Made by a program: the position numbers and the translations under genes
Part shown: piece by piece, positions 1 through 8,685 of the stretch
Layout: the number at the start of each line of letters is the position of its first letter
Numbering within the stretch: the stretch's first letter is position 1
The notes under the pieces: generated by a model
The model's database searches: none
Seen by the model: the letters and a program-made list of their open reading frames with translations, nothing else
What the model was told of the DNA's origin: nothing
Source: Shinella zoogloeoides
GTDB taxonomy: Bacteria; Pseudomonadota; Alphaproteobacteria; Rhizobiales; Rhizobiaceae
Direction: 5' to 3'
Assembly (NCBI RefSeq): GCF_030733845.1
Contig: NZ_CP132313.1
Location: forward strand, 372,001-436,000
Length of the DNA stretch: 64,000 nucleotides

Positions 1-104
1 ATGGCGCGGTCTCGGCGCTGAATACCGAGATGCAGATGCGGCTGACCCAGCAGTCGGAGACCGCCAAGATGTTGCAATACAAAGACGTCAATCCATTCAA
101 GTGA
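1..104 (+). CDS. C-terminal end of a VirB5-like minor pilin protein (partial)
   Basis: The reading frame enters from the left edge (third base onward) and stops with TGA at 102-104, giving about 33 residues ending DVNPFK. The fragment is polar and helical (NTEMQMRLTQQSETAKM), as expected for the C-terminal helix of VirB5/TraC family minor pilins. No motif proves the family. The call rests mainly on position: a small lipoprotein and virB6 follow at once, and virB5 precedes virB6 in many VirB operons. The next gene begins 7 bases after the stop, so the genes are probably co-transcribed. Confidence 0.5.
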   Translation, partial: GAVSALNTEMQMRLTQQSETAKMLQYKDVNPFK

Positions 105-110
105 GGCCGC

Positions 111-284
111 ATGCGACCTGTCATTGCCATCATGCTGTTCGGCCTCACAATGCTCTCCGCCTGCCAGGCGAAGGGAGAGAAGAAGGCCCCCTGCCCGCCG
201 ATATCAGGCTACGCAGAAACTGAGGACCTGTGCGGGCCAGCAATGCCGGTCAACGCCGTCTTCACGCCTGTTCTGAAGGGTTAG
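111..284 (+). CDS. Small lipoprotein between virB5 and virB6 (entry-exclusion or VirB7-like)
   Basis: This 57-residue protein has a lipoprotein signal: a charged MRP start, a hydrophobic stretch, and the lipobox LSAC with the lipidated cysteine at residue 18. Two more cysteines (in APCPP and DLCG) could form a disulphide. It lies between the virB5 end and virB6, 3 bases before the virB6 ATG. In IncN-type systems a lipoprotein at this position (Eex) blocks entry of the same plasmid into the cell; VirB7 is another small lipoprotein of the outer-membrane core but normally sits between virB6 and virB8. Lipidation is seen in the sequence; the choice between Eex and VirB7 is inference. Confidence 0.7.
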   Translation: MRPVIAIMLFGLTMLSACQAKGEKKAPCPPISGYAETEDLCGPAMPVNAVFTPVLKG

Positions 285-287
285 CGC

Positions 288-1307
288 ATGGCGGCAACGA
301 CGATCATCTCCGACATCTTCTCCAAGCTCGATGCTATCGGCGAGACGTTCATCAAGAACGCCTATGACGGGCTCGCACTGCAGGTGAACGTCCTGTTCGG
401 GTCGATGCTCACCCTCTACGTGATCTGGTGGGGCTATATGATCCTCACAGGCCGCGCCGGATTTTCCGTGCCGGAAGCAGCCTGGCGGCTCGGCCGCGCC
501 TTCTTCATCTACTATATGGCGACCAACTGGGCGGCGTTTTCGGCCACGCTCTACAAACTGGTCCAGTCCGTGCCGAATGTGATCTCCGACACGATCATCG
601 CATCGATCGCCGGCTCCGGCGGTGTCCTAAACGGCGGAACGGACGACACGACCGGCGTCGTGAAGATCCTCGACGCCGTCTTTGAAACCGCGGGCAAGGT
701 CTACGAACAGGTTGCGACCGGCACCTTCGAATATGTCGGCGCGCTGATCGGCGCGGTCGTGTTCGTTGTTGCGATGATCTTCATTGCGGTGGCGGCGGCC
801 GCGATCCTCGCCGCCAAGCTGATGCTGTTCATCACGCTGGCACTGGCCCCAGTGTTCATCATCCTGGCGCTTTATCGCTGGACCTTCCGCTTCACGGACG
901 GCTGGCTGCTGCTGATGGTCAACCTGATGGTGACGCAGACGCTGATGATGGCGTTCCTCGCCTTCCTCTACCAGTTGATCGAGCTCGCCATCAACACCGC
1001 CAACAACACCGCGACGGAAAGCAAGCTCTCCTATGTCGCGCCCTTCGTCATCGTCTGCCTTCTGGGGATCGTGGTGTTCCGGTTCATTCCGGCTTTCGCG
1101 GCGGCAATCACGGGTAGCGCTGCGCCGGGCGACGGAACCGCGTCATTTCGCGGAGGCAGGGAGACAATTATCCGCTCCGCCAACCAGTTTTCGGCTCGTG
1201 CACGGATCATGAAGACCGGCTTCGCTCGTCGTCGGACGTCTCTTGATGTTGTGAAGGCCCGGGCGCGCGCTCTCCAGCGGGAAACTGAGAAGAACGGCCA
1301 TCTTTGA
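288..1307 (+). CDS. virB6: VirB6-family inner-membrane channel protein of the type IV secretion system
   Basis: A 339-residue polytopic protein. Hydrophobic segments lie near residues 34-56, 70-85, 150-195 (two or three spans), 205-230 and 248-268, followed by a basic cytoplasmic tail of about 60 residues rich in Arg. This length and pattern match VirB6/TrbL proteins, which form part of the inner-membrane channel through which substrate DNA passes. Its place before virB8-virB11 supports the call. The large loop between the second and third hydrophobic blocks (about residues 90-145) would be periplasmic, as in VirB6. Confidence 0.9.
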   Translation: MAATTIISDIFSKLDAIGETFIKNAYDGLALQVNVLFGSMLTLYVIWWGYMILTGRAGFSVPEAAWRLGRAFFIYYMATNWAAFSATLYKLVQSVPNVISDTIIASIAGSGGVLNGGTDDTTGVVKILDAVFETAGKVYEQVATGTFEYVGALIGAVVFVVAMIFIAVAAAAILAAKLMLFITLALAPVFIILALYRWTFRFTDGWLLLMVNLMVTQTLMMAFLAFLYQLIELAINTANNTATESKLSYVAPFVIVCLLGIVVFRFIPAFAAAITGSAAPGDGTASFRGGRETIIRSANQFSARARIMKTGFARRRTSLDVVKARARALQRETEKNGHL

Positions 1308-1361
1308 GCGAGGTAGAGGCACGTGGGACTTATCACATCTGGCTTTTGCGAAGGAGTTTAC

Positions 1362-1595
1362 ATGCACCCTTGGGACGATCCACGTCGCTATCATGCAGCT
1401 CTGCACCAGCAGGCTCAGATCAACAAAGAGGCTGCAGAGCGCGATCGCCTCGCGGCCAAGAAAGGTGGCGGTTTCGGTTGCCTCGTGTTTCTCCTCGTCG
1501 TGCTCTTCTTCAAGCCCCTCGCCGAGTATTGCGTCGATCTCTACAAGACGCTGGCCGGGTACGCGCATAGCCTTGCAGCACTGCTCGGCTCTTAA
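1362..1595 (+). CDS. Small single-span membrane protein in the virB7 position
   Basis: The start is the ATG at 1362, because AAGGAG lies at 1351-1356 and an upstream in-frame ATG at 1323 has no ribosome binding site. The 77-residue product begins MHPWDDPRRYHAALHQQAQ, continues with a charged helix, then has a transmembrane segment (CLVFLLVVLFF) near residues 40-52 and a short C-terminal tail. There is no lipobox, so it is not a typical VirB7 although it sits between virB6 and virB8. I do not recognise the family. An accessory role in the secretion channel is inferred from the operon only. Confidence 0.75.
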   Translation: MHPWDDPRRYHAALHQQAQINKEAAERDRLAAKKGGGFGCLVFLLVVLFFKPLAEYCVDLYKTLAGYAHSLAALLGS

Positions 1596-1606
1596 ACAGG
1601 AGGTTC

Positions 1607-1981
1607 ATGATGATGAAGTCTGCTTCGGCAATCGCCGCCGTCCTAGCGCTGCTACCCACCTGGGCATGGGCGCAATCGCCCAGCTCGATCCTGCCTTTGG
1701 TCACCGGCGCCTATGCACCGGCCGAAGCCGGCTGCGAAGCGGCCGCTGCGGCGTTCATCTATATCGAAGACAATGGGATCGGCGCAAACAAGACCTCCGG
1801 AAAGGTGCTGTCCGTCAAACAGGACGGCGCCTCCTACGTTCTCGATGTCCTGTGGATCGAAGCTGGCGCCGATAAAACGGACGGTGACCGCGATACGGTC
1901 CGGATCGAAATAGAGACCGAGCGCTCCTTCTTCTTCTCGAACACGGCCTCGGAAAAGACGCTGATGCGCTGGTGCAGCTAA
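1607..1981 (+). CDS. Secreted protein of unknown function in the virB operon
   Basis: A 124-residue protein with a clear signal peptide (MMMK start, hydrophobic core, likely cleavage after AWAQ near residue 23). The mature part is a mixed alpha/beta polar domain with cysteines in GCEAA and in the C-terminal RWCS. A strong AGGAGG site at 1598-1603 precedes three tandem ATG codons at 1607, 1610 and 1613. I do not recognise the family. Its place between virB6 and virB8 suggests a periplasmic accessory component of the transfer channel, but that is inference. The 156-base gap to virB8 is the longest in the operon. Confidence 0.75.
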   Translation: MMMKSASAIAAVLALLPTWAWAQSPSSILPLVTGAYAPAEAGCEAAAAAFIYIEDNGIGANKTSGKVLSVKQDGASYVLDVLWIEAGADKTDGDRDTVRIEIETERSFFFSNTASEKTLMRWCS

Positions 1982-2137
1982 AACCGTAGCGGCTGCGCGC
2001 CAGCGGGCGGACGGCCCTCATTCAATTGATAATCGGCTCGGCAACGCACCGGATCAAGATGGTGGAAGCCGTCGCACGAGCCGCCTCATAAACTATAATT
2101 AACTCCGCCCCTCACCGGCGGGTTCTCGGACACGAAG

Positions 2138-2872
2138 ATGAGCAGTGCAGAATTGACCGGCCAGACACATGAGACGCCCCCACATGATCTCACCGCCTAC
2201 TGGAAAGCAGGTGCCTCGTGGGAGATCGAGCTCTACCGGAAGGAACGCCGCTCGCGGAACATCGCCTGGACCGTCGCGGCGATTGCCGGGGTCTCCACGA
2301 TGCTCAGCCTCAGCGCCCTCAATCTCCTCGTGCCCCTGAAGCAGTTCGAAGCTGTGGTCGTCATTGCCGACAAGACGACGGGTTTCGTCGAGGTCGCTCG
2401 CTCCCTTGACGAAAGCAAACTCTCGGAAAACGACGCGATCAAGACCGCAAACATTGTCCGCTATATCCGGGCGCGAGAGACCTATGATCCCCGGGCGCTG
2501 AAGGACAATTACGATCTTGCCCAGCTCTACTCAACCGGCCAGGCCGCCTCCGATCTCCGCCAAGACTTCGACCCTTCGAACCCACGGTCCAAGGACAAGG
2601 TACTCGGACGCAACGCCCGCATCGCCGTCACCGTCAAGTCGGTCTCATTCCTCAATTCGTCCACGGCGACCGTCCGCTTTTCGACCGAGACACGGCGTGA
2701 GAACACCCTGCAGCGAGAGCATTGGGTCTCGGTGGTTCGCTTCCGCTACACGACAGCGCCCCTGAAAAACGAATATCGTTTCGACAATCCGCTTGGCTTC
2801 CAGGTGGTCGAGTACCGGCGCGACCAGGAAACGCTGCCCGAGGTCCTGCCGGCGGACAAGGCGGCGCGCTGA
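2138..2872 (+). CDS. virB8: VirB8-family bitopic assembly factor
   Basis: A 244-residue protein with a cytoplasmic N-terminus of about 42 residues, one membrane span (roughly residues 43-65, [17 protein letters not shown]) and a periplasmic NTF2-like domain. Typical VirB8 features include an N-terminal [14 protein letters not shown] stretch, RARETYDPR in the middle, and a C-terminal region with [14 protein letters not shown] and [13 protein letters not shown]. VirB8 nucleates assembly of the inner-membrane complex and contacts VirB9 and VirB10. Its TGA overlaps the next ATG by one base (TGATG at 2870-2874). Confidence 0.95.
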   Translation: MSSAELTGQTHETPPHDLTAYWKAGASWEIELYRKERRSRNIAWTVAAIAGVSTMLSLSALNLLVPLKQFEAVVVIADKTTGFVEVARSLDESKLSENDAIKTANIVRYIRARETYDPRALKDNYDLAQLYSTGQAASDLRQDFDPSNPRSKDKVLGRNARIAVTVKSVSFLNSSTATVRFSTETRRENTLQREHWVSVVRFRYTTAPLKNEYRFDNPLGFQVVEYRRDQETLPEVLPADKAAR

Positions 2873-3654
2873 TGCACAAGTCGCTCCCGTCCCTTGCGGC
2901 GCTCGCCGTGTTTGCCCTCGCCAGTGTGTCCGAGGCCGCCGATCCTCGTATCCGCTACATCACCTTCAACAACAACGCTGTCGTGACCGTGCCGGCGGGT
3001 CTCGGCGTATCGACGATGATCCAGTTGAGCAGCTCCGAGACGATCGAAACGATCTCAGCCGGCGATACTGCCAGTTGGTCAATCGTTCCAAAGAAGGGTT
3101 CCGGCATTCTTTTCGTGAAGCCGTTGCGGGAAAACGCCGAGACGAACGTCAACATCGTCACCAATCAGCGCGTCTACGCGCTGCTGTTGAAAGGCTCGGC
3201 CGCCGAGGATCTGCGCGCGGCGTTCCAGGTCCGCTTCAAGTATCCCGATGAGGACGTCAACGCCCGGCTGCTTGCCGCCGCGCAGGAGAGCGTCAGAGAT
3301 CCGCTCCTCAAGGATATAGATCCGAGCCGCCTGAACTACGACTACGTCTTCCGCGGCGATTCCAGTCTGAAGCCGCGCGTCGCCTTCGACGACGGCACGC
3401 AGATGTATCTGGAGTTCCCGAACGAGATCCCGGCCATCTTCGTGGTCGACGGCAAGCGCCAGGAATCCCTCGTGAACCTGCGCACGCAAGGCAGGTACGT
3501 CGTCATCGACAAGGTCGCCGCACAGTTCACGCTGCGCGCCGGCGACAGGTGGCTTTGCCTCTATAACCGTCAGGCGAACCGTCAGGCCTTCGATCTCATC
3601 GAGGACGCCTATGGGCCGAAGCGCCTCGGCGGGAAGCAGGAGCGCCAGAGATGA
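2872..3654 (+). CDS. virB9: VirB9-family outer-membrane core protein
   Basis: The start is the ATG at 2872 because it overlaps the virB8 stop and begins a signal peptide (cleavage near residue 22, SVSEA-ADP). The frame is open upstream to 2722 but that part has no signal sequence. The mature protein has the N-terminal VirB9 domain with the IRYITFNNN stretch and a C-terminal domain (about residues 160-255) with [25 protein letters not shown] and a YVVIDKV strand. VirB9 builds the outer-membrane core ring with VirB7 and VirB10. The gene overlaps virB10 by 4 bases. Confidence 0.95.
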   Translation: MHKSLPSLAALAVFALASVSEAADPRIRYITFNNNAVVTVPAGLGVSTMIQLSSSETIETISAGDTASWSIVPKKGSGILFVKPLRENAETNVNIVTNQRVYALLLKGSAAEDLRAAFQVRFKYPDEDVNARLLAAAQESVRDPLLKDIDPSRLNYDYVFRGDSSLKPRVAFDDGTQMYLEFPNEIPAIFVVDGKRQESLVNLRTQGRYVVIDKVAAQFTLRAGDRWLCLYNRQANRQAFDLIEDAYGPKRLGGKQERQR

Positions 3655-5036
3655 ACAGGATCGACTTCGATCACCTCGACGGACAGAGCAGCGTCGCAAG
3701 CGAACGCGAGGGGCGTCTCGGCAAGCTCGCCCTTCCTCTCCTCCTTGCCGTCGGCGCGGGCGTGCTGGCCTATGTGAACTGGCCGAGCGCGCCACAGACG
3801 TCGGCTCTGAGCGATGGCCCGGAGACCTTCGAAACCTCGAATGCCAGCATCCACAATTTCCCCGAGGAGCCGGTGAAGCAGGCGGCCGACCCGAACCTGG
3901 TGCAGATCCCGATGAAAGAGGAGAAGAAGGTCGACGCCGACACCGTCAACCAGGGCGACGATCTGGAAAAGCTGCGCCAGCTCGAGGAGGCGCGCCGGCG
4001 AGCAGAGGAAGAGCGGCGTCGCGCCGAAGAAGAGGCGCGGCTCGCCGAACTGGAGGCAAAGCGTCGCGAGGAAGAGGAAAAGGCACGGTGGGAACGACTT
4101 CGCTCGGAGCAGATCATCGTCGACGGCAACAGCCGCGAAAGCCTGGCCGGCGGGGAGCAATCAATGGCGATCGCCGAAGATGGTCAGCTTGTCGCGGTCC
4201 CCGGCGCTGAAAGCGATGCGAACAAAGCGTTCCTGGCGCAATCGGAAAAGCAGGCGGCCGGCATCGTCAAGGCGACGCGTTTCGATCGAACGGACGCGCT
4301 TGTGGGCCAGGGCACGATGATCCGAGGGTTTCTGGAAACCGCCATCAACACCGACCTTCCCGGCATGGTCCGCGCCGTCGTGCGCGAGGACGTTCGCTCG
4401 CTCGATGGCACACGCATTCTAGTTCCCAAGGGATCCCGCCTGATCGGGGAATACAAGTCCGGGATGGCGCGGGGCCAGAAGCGCATCTTTGTCGTCTGGT
4501 CGCGGGTCATCCGGTCCGACGGCCTTTCTGTCGAGATCGCCTCGCCAGGCGCAGACCGTCTTGGCCGCGCGGGGCTTACCGGAAAGATCGACACGCATTT
4601 CTGGGAGCGTTTCGGCTCCGCGATCATGCTCTCGGTGATCGGCGGCGCCGCGGAGTTCGTCTCCGCGCTGGGCGAGACGGCGACGGAGGCTGCTCGAACC
4701 GTCTCCACAGTTGATCCGATCACCGGCGCGGTCACGACGGTCACGACCGAACCGAGCCGCACCGCGAGCGAGGCGCGTTCGATTGCAGCGGAAAAATCGT
4801 CTGGCGTTCTCCAGGAGGTCGCCAATGAGGCCTTCAAGGACAGCGCCAAGATCCCGCCGACCATCCATGTCGCCCAGGGCGAGGCCGTCATCGTCTATCT
4901 GCGGCGCGATCTGGATTTCTCGGATTTCTATGCCGATCCAGTGCGAGAAGAGATGACGCGGCTACGACGTGGCGGAGCGATCCGGCGCAGCGTCGATCCG
5001 ACCCCCTATTATCCGATTGCACCGGTCGACAAATGA
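3651..5036 (+). CDS. virB10: VirB10/TrbI-family energy-sensing channel protein
   Basis: A 461-residue protein with the VirB10 layout: short cytoplasmic N-terminus, one membrane span at about residues 25-43 ([19 protein letters not shown]), a low-complexity periplasmic part with a long charged coiled coil near residues 100-155 made of repeated Glu/Arg/Ala, and the TrbI beta-barrel domain from about residue 215 to 450. Conserved barrel features include [34 protein letters not shown] and [18 protein letters not shown] strands. VirB10 spans both membranes and passes on ATPase activity to open the outer channel. It overlaps virB9 and virB11 by ATGA. Confidence 0.96.
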   Translation: MNRIDFDHLDGQSSVASEREGRLGKLALPLLLAVGAGVLAYVNWPSAPQTSALSDGPETFETSNASIHNFPEEPVKQAADPNLVQIPMKEEKKVDADTVNQGDDLEKLRQLEEARRRAEEERRRAEEEARLAELEAKRREEEEKARWERLRSEQIIVDGNSRESLAGGEQSMAIAEDGQLVAVPGAESDANKAFLAQSEKQAAGIVKATRFDRTDALVGQGTMIRGFLETAINTDLPGMVRAVVREDVRSLDGTRILVPKGSRLIGEYKSGMARGQKRIFVVWSRVIRSDGLSVEIASPGADRLGRAGLTGKIDTHFWERFGSAIMLSVIGGAAEFVSALGETATEAARTVSTVDPITGAVTTVTTEPSRTASEARSIAAEKSSGVLQEVANEAFKDSAKIPPTIHVAQGEAVIVYLRRDLDFSDFYADPVREEMTRLRRGGAIRRSVDPTPYYPIAPVDK

Positions 5037-6031
5037 GCCCGTTCCCGTTTCTCGCCAAAGCGCTGGAGCGGCTGCGGCCCTACCTCTCGGATGAGCGGGT
5101 TTCGGAGATTTCCATCAACCGCCCTGGCGAACTCTTCGTCGAGCGGCTTGGCGTGAGCGAAATGGAGCGGATCGTCGACGGCCGGATTACCGCCGAGTGG
5201 ATACGGACCTTGAGCGAACGCGTGGCCGGCTCCACGGACCAGGTCGTCAACGATGAACATCCCATCCTGTCGGCGTCTCTGCCGACAGGAGAGCGCTTTC
5301 AATGCATCCTGCCTCCGGCAGCGCCCGAAGGCGGTGCGATCTCCATCCGCAAGCAGGTCATCCACGACATCGGACTGGAGGTCTATAGGGAGCGCGGCGC
5401 CTTCGAGCACACGCGGATCGGGCGGCGCCTCGCACTCTCGGCTGTCGAAGAAGAGCTCGCCGCCATGATGCAGGCCGGCGCCGACGCCATGGAATTTCTC
5501 CGCACAGCGTTGCGCTCGCGCGTTTCGATCGTCGTGTCCGGCGGCACGTCGACGGGCAAGACCACCTTTCTCAATGCTCTGCTGAAGGACGTGCCGGAAG
5601 GCGAGCGCATCGTGACCATCGAGGACACCCGCGAATTGAAGCCAACCACCCCGAACTCGGTGGCGCTGCTTGCCTCGAGAGGTGGCCAGGGCCGCGCCAA
5701 GGTGACGGCGCAGGAACTGCTGGAAGCCTCCCTGCGCATGCGCCCGGACCGGGTGATGCTGGGCGAGCTTCGCGGCACCGAAGCGTTCTCCTTCCTTCAG
5801 GCAATCAACACCGGCCATCCCGGCTCCCTGACCACGGTCCACGCCAATTCGGCACGCGCGGCGTATGAACGCCTGGCGCTCATGGTCATGCAGAGCGGCA
5901 TTGCGCTGGAGAAGCGGGACATCATCGACTATCTGAAGGAGGTCATCCCCGTGGTCGTGCAGCTTGCGCGCCTCCCGGACGGACGCCGGGTCGTTTCAGA
6001 GATCGTTTTTACGAAGGCAGACAGGCTTTGA
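5033..6031 (+). CDS. virB11: VirB11-family hexameric traffic ATPase
   Basis: A 332-residue cytoplasmic ATPase. The Walker A motif GGTSTGKTT is at residues 170-178, an Asp box (IVTIEDTREL) near 193-202, Walker B (RPDRVMLGELRG) near 238-248, and the His box (TGHPGSLTTVHANS) near 260-273. The N-terminal domain carries EISINRPGELFVERLG, typical of the family. VirB11 switches between pilus assembly and substrate export and works with VirD4. It is translationally coupled to virB10 (ATGA at 5033-5036), and the next gene starts with TTG overlapping its stop. Confidence 0.97.
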   Translation: MSPFPFLAKALERLRPYLSDERVSEISINRPGELFVERLGVSEMERIVDGRITAEWIRTLSERVAGSTDQVVNDEHPILSASLPTGERFQCILPPAAPEGGAISIRKQVIHDIGLEVYRERGAFEHTRIGRRLALSAVEEELAAMMQAGADAMEFLRTALRSRVSIVVSGGTSTGKTTFLNALLKDVPEGERIVTIEDTRELKPTTPNSVALLASRGGQGRAKVTAQELLEASLRMRPDRVMLGELRGTEAFSFLQAINTGHPGSLTTVHANSARAAYERLALMVMQSGIALEKRDIIDYLKEVIPVVVQLARLPDGRRVVSEIVFTKADRL

Positions 6032-8142
6032 ACCCGGCAATCCTCCTGTTAGGACTGGTTCTCGCCGCAGCCATCTCCGCGTTTGCGGCCTCTCTAGTCT
6101 ACGCCGGCCTCGCCTATGCCTTGGACAGCTCGACCGCGATGCTTCAGGCGTTGCAGGAGGACATGCTTGCATCTTATCGGGCCGCACAACTCGATCTCGC
6201 CGCTGGAAAATGGCATCGGCCTACCATCGCGGCAGCGGCCGGCCTGATCATCGGCGCGTCGGTGCTCGTTGCCGCTTTAGCCGGAAAGAGGAAGTCGACG
6301 GATGCGCGGTTCCTTAAACCCTTCGAGGCTCAAGCCCTGGGCCTGACGCGGGCCGGCGGGGTTTTCGTCGGGCGGATCGGCGGCAGCCTGATCAAGGTCC
6401 CGGGCCGATTCACCGAACGTGGTTCCGCGCGGCGGCGGCGCACCAGGCCTCTGCTGCTCGGCGGAAAAAAGCTATGGGTCGATGGCGACGACGTCGGCGG
6501 CTTCGTCATCGGCCCTCCCCGATCAGGCAAGGGCGCCGCGTTGATCATCCCCAACTGCCTGCTCTGGCCGGACAGCATCGTCGTGCTCGACATGCGCGGG
6601 GAAACCTATGAGGCGACGGCCGGCTATCGGTCGAAGTTCTCCCGCGTTCTGCGGTTCTCGCCGGCGGACGAAAAGGGCGAGACGGAATGCTATAATCCGC
6701 TCGACTTCGTCGCCATCGATTCAGACCAGCGCGACATCGACATCAACGCAATCGCGTCTGCGCTTCTGCCCACGCCGAAGGGGGATACCTACTGGGTGTC
6801 CGATGCGCGGGCGCTGCTCGCGGGCGTCATATCCTGGGTTCTGGAAAACCCTGACATTCCCGACGACGACAAGAACCTTAGAACGGTTCTCCTCATCACC
6901 GAGGGCGCTGATAGGCCGCTGCGGTCCTGGTTGGAGGAGGCCACCGACCCTGCGCTGCGCCCAAGATGGGTCAGCTCATTCACCTATACCACCCTCGCCC
7001 GCTTCGCGGTCATGGCCAGCAAGCAGTTCGATGGCGTCTACGGCTCGCTCGCGGCGGCGGTGCGCCCCTTCAAGAACAATCGGATCCTGCGCGCAACGGC
7101 GCGATCGACCTTCGACATTCGCACGATGCGAAGGGAAAACATGACCTTGTACCTGGATTTCCGCATCCAGCAAATCGGCTCGATCGGCCCGATCTTCAAC
7201 GTGCTGATGGTCCAGTTTATGGATTACATGTCGCGCACCATGATGCGACAGGGCGATCGACGGGTGCTGGTTCTGCTTGATGAATTTCAGAACCTCGGCA
7301 AGCTGGAAAACGCCCTCACCGCCGCAAGCGTTCTTGGCGGCTACGGCGTGCCCTGCTGGTTCTTCGTGCAGTCGCTTCGGGCGGTAGACAACGTCTATAC
7401 TCGCGAGGGCCGGCAGACGCTCGTCAACTCCGCCCGCGTTCAGATCTTTCTCGGTGCCCAGGATCCGGAGGACCAGCGCTATGTTTCGCAATTGCTTGGC
7501 GAGCGAAAGGACGTGACGATTGACAAGGCCGTGTCGACGGGCGCGACCCTCTTTGACCGGAAGGGCGCGACAATGTCTCACAAATCGGCGATGCGGCCCC
7601 TGATGCGTCCGGATGAGCTTGGGACGATGAACGAGACCCGATGCATCATCAAGATCAGGAATCAGCAACCGATCTTTGGGGTCCGAAATCTCTACTATGC
7701 CGATCGGCACCTTGCGAGCCGGGCTTGGCGTCGAGTTCGCAAAGTAGAGGATCCTTGTAGGTTTACGTGCCCGCCGAGGACAATGATCAACAATGTCGCG
7801 ATCACGGAGCGGTCAATCTGCGATCAAGCTGTGCCAGCGGCAATCGTGCCTGGCGGCGCGTTCGCGGAGAGACGCGCGGCCTCGCAGACAGCCAACGTAA
7901 CACTTGGCCCCGCTCGCAAGCGACATGCCGGGTTTGCGAAGGGGGAGCGAAGAGTTGACGACCCTCCTTCGAAAGTCGGTGCGACGGATTTCAGAGGAGC
8001 TATGGAACGAAGTGCCATCCGAAGGGGTGATGCGGAACGAATATTAGAGGCAGCCCTGTCACTGCTCGAAGAAACGACGAAGAATAAGCGTGAGGCCCGG
8101 AAAATACGGAAAGACATCGCAGCGGTTTTTACCGACGAGTGA
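6028..8142 (+). CDS. virD4: VirD4/TraG-family coupling ATPase
   Basis: A 704-residue coupling protein that brings relaxase-bound DNA to the channel. The start is TTG at 6028, overlapping the virB11 TGA; this keeps the first transmembrane segment (residues 2-30), and a second span lies at residues 66-86, as the family requires. Walker A GPPRSGKG is at 162-169 and Walker B VLLDEFQNLG near 415-424. The ATPase core ends with NQQPIFGVRNLYYADRHL near residue 560. The last 125 or so residues are not typical: they contain no motif I know and end in a charged helix (LLEETTKNKREARKIRKD). No relaxase gene is in the window. Confidence 0.95.
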   Translation: MNPAILLLGLVLAAAISAFAASLVYAGLAYALDSSTAMLQALQEDMLASYRAAQLDLAAGKWHRPTIAAAAGLIIGASVLVAALAGKRKSTDARFLKPFEAQALGLTRAGGVFVGRIGGSLIKVPGRFTERGSARRRRTRPLLLGGKKLWVDGDDVGGFVIGPPRSGKGAALIIPNCLLWPDSIVVLDMRGETYEATAGYRSKFSRVLRFSPADEKGETECYNPLDFVAIDSDQRDIDINAIASALLPTPKGDTYWVSDARALLAGVISWVLENPDIPDDDKNLRTVLLITEGADRPLRSWLEEATDPALRPRWVSSFTYTTLARFAVMASKQFDGVYGSLAAAVRPFKNNRILRATARSTFDIRTMRRENMTLYLDFRIQQIGSIGPIFNVLMVQFMDYMSRTMMRQGDRRVLVLLDEFQNLGKLENALTAASVLGGYGVPCWFFVQSLRAVDNVYTREGRQTLVNSARVQIFLGAQDPEDQRYVSQLLGERKDVTIDKAVSTGATLFDRKGATMSHKSAMRPLMRPDELGTMNETRCIIKIRNQQPIFGVRNLYYADRHLASRAWRRVRKVEDPCRFTCPPRTMINNVAITERSICDQAVPAAIVPGGAFAERRAASQTANVTLGPARKRHAGFAKGERRVDDPPSKVGATDFRGAMERSAIRRGDAERILEAALSLLEETTKNKREARKIRKDIAAVFTDE

Positions 8143-8154
8143 CCCTCGGAGCGT

Positions 8155-8187
8155 GTCATGAGCCGGCACATCATTTCCGGCTATGAC
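8155..8187 (+). repeat. Imperfect inverted repeat after virD4
   Basis: GTCATGAGCCGG at 8155-8166 pairs with CCGGCTATGAC at 8177-8187 with one bulged base. There is no T-run after it, so it is not a classical terminator. It may mark the end of the virB operon or be a protein-binding site. Confidence 0.35.
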
Positions 8188-8237
8188 CTCAGCGCTCCGG
8201 CAGATAATTCGTTACAGCGGACCAAATTCGGAGTCGT

Positions 8238-8275
8238 TCATATGGCCTTTACATTTAGGTCATATGGACTATCTT
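8238..8275 (+). promoter_or_regulatory. Likely promoter and operator of the toxin-antitoxin operon
   Basis: TCATATGG occurs twice, at 8238-8245 and 8260-8267, 22 bases apart (about two helical turns), and each copy contains the palindrome CATATG. A sigma-70-like promoter overlaps them: TTTACA at 8248-8253, a 16-base spacer, and TATCTT at 8270-8275. The second repeat lies in the spacer, so a bound antitoxin would block RNA polymerase. AGGAGA at 8285-8290 then serves the antitoxin ATG. Autoregulation is the rule for such modules; here it is inferred from the repeats. Confidence 0.55.
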
Positions 8276-8292
8276 TAGAACGATAGGAGACC

Positions 8293-8685
8293 ATGATGCA
8301 GCTCGTCGTCAAGCAGCACACAACCACGGAACTCAATGCCGTTGCGCTGAAGGCCTATTCAAGGATAGCCGATGCTTGGTCGCTTAGTCTGCGTGACGCC
8401 GCAGCCCTCGCCGACATGTCGGAGAGCACTTGGAAACGCGCACGCAAGCCTGGTTTTGCCGGCGAACTGACAAAAGACCAGTTGCTGCGATTGAGCGCAG
8501 TGATCGGCATCTACAAGTCGCTCGAACTTTACTTTTCGGAGCAGCTCGCCCGAAGCTGGTTCACCCGGCAAAATGCCGGCCCGCTCTTTGCCGGCGCGCG
8601 CCCGGTCGACACTGCTATCGACGGTGGTCTTCCGCAAATCCTGGCGATCCGGACCTATCTGGACGCGCTGCGGGGCGGCGCATGA
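8293..8685 (+). CDS. Xre/MbcA/ParS-type antitoxin (DUF2384)
   Basis: A 130-residue antitoxin. The N-terminal half contains a helix-turn-helix (SLRDAAALADMSESTWKRAR, about residues 34-53). The C-terminal half has the DUF2384 toxin-binding region: DQLLRLSAVIGIYKSLELYF, then SWFTRQNAGPLFAGARPVD with the family G-x-x-P pattern, ending in a helix (ILAIRTYLDALRGGA). It binds and neutralises the RES toxin encoded next and probably represses its own promoter through the repeats at 8238-8267. The stop overlaps the toxin ATG (ATGA at 8682-8685). Confidence 0.9.
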   Translation: MMQLVVKQHTTTELNAVALKAYSRIADAWSLSLRDAAALADMSESTWKRARKPGFAGELTKDQLLRLSAVIGIYKSLELYFSEQLARSWFTRQNAGPLFAGARPVDTAIDGGLPQILAIRTYLDALRGGA

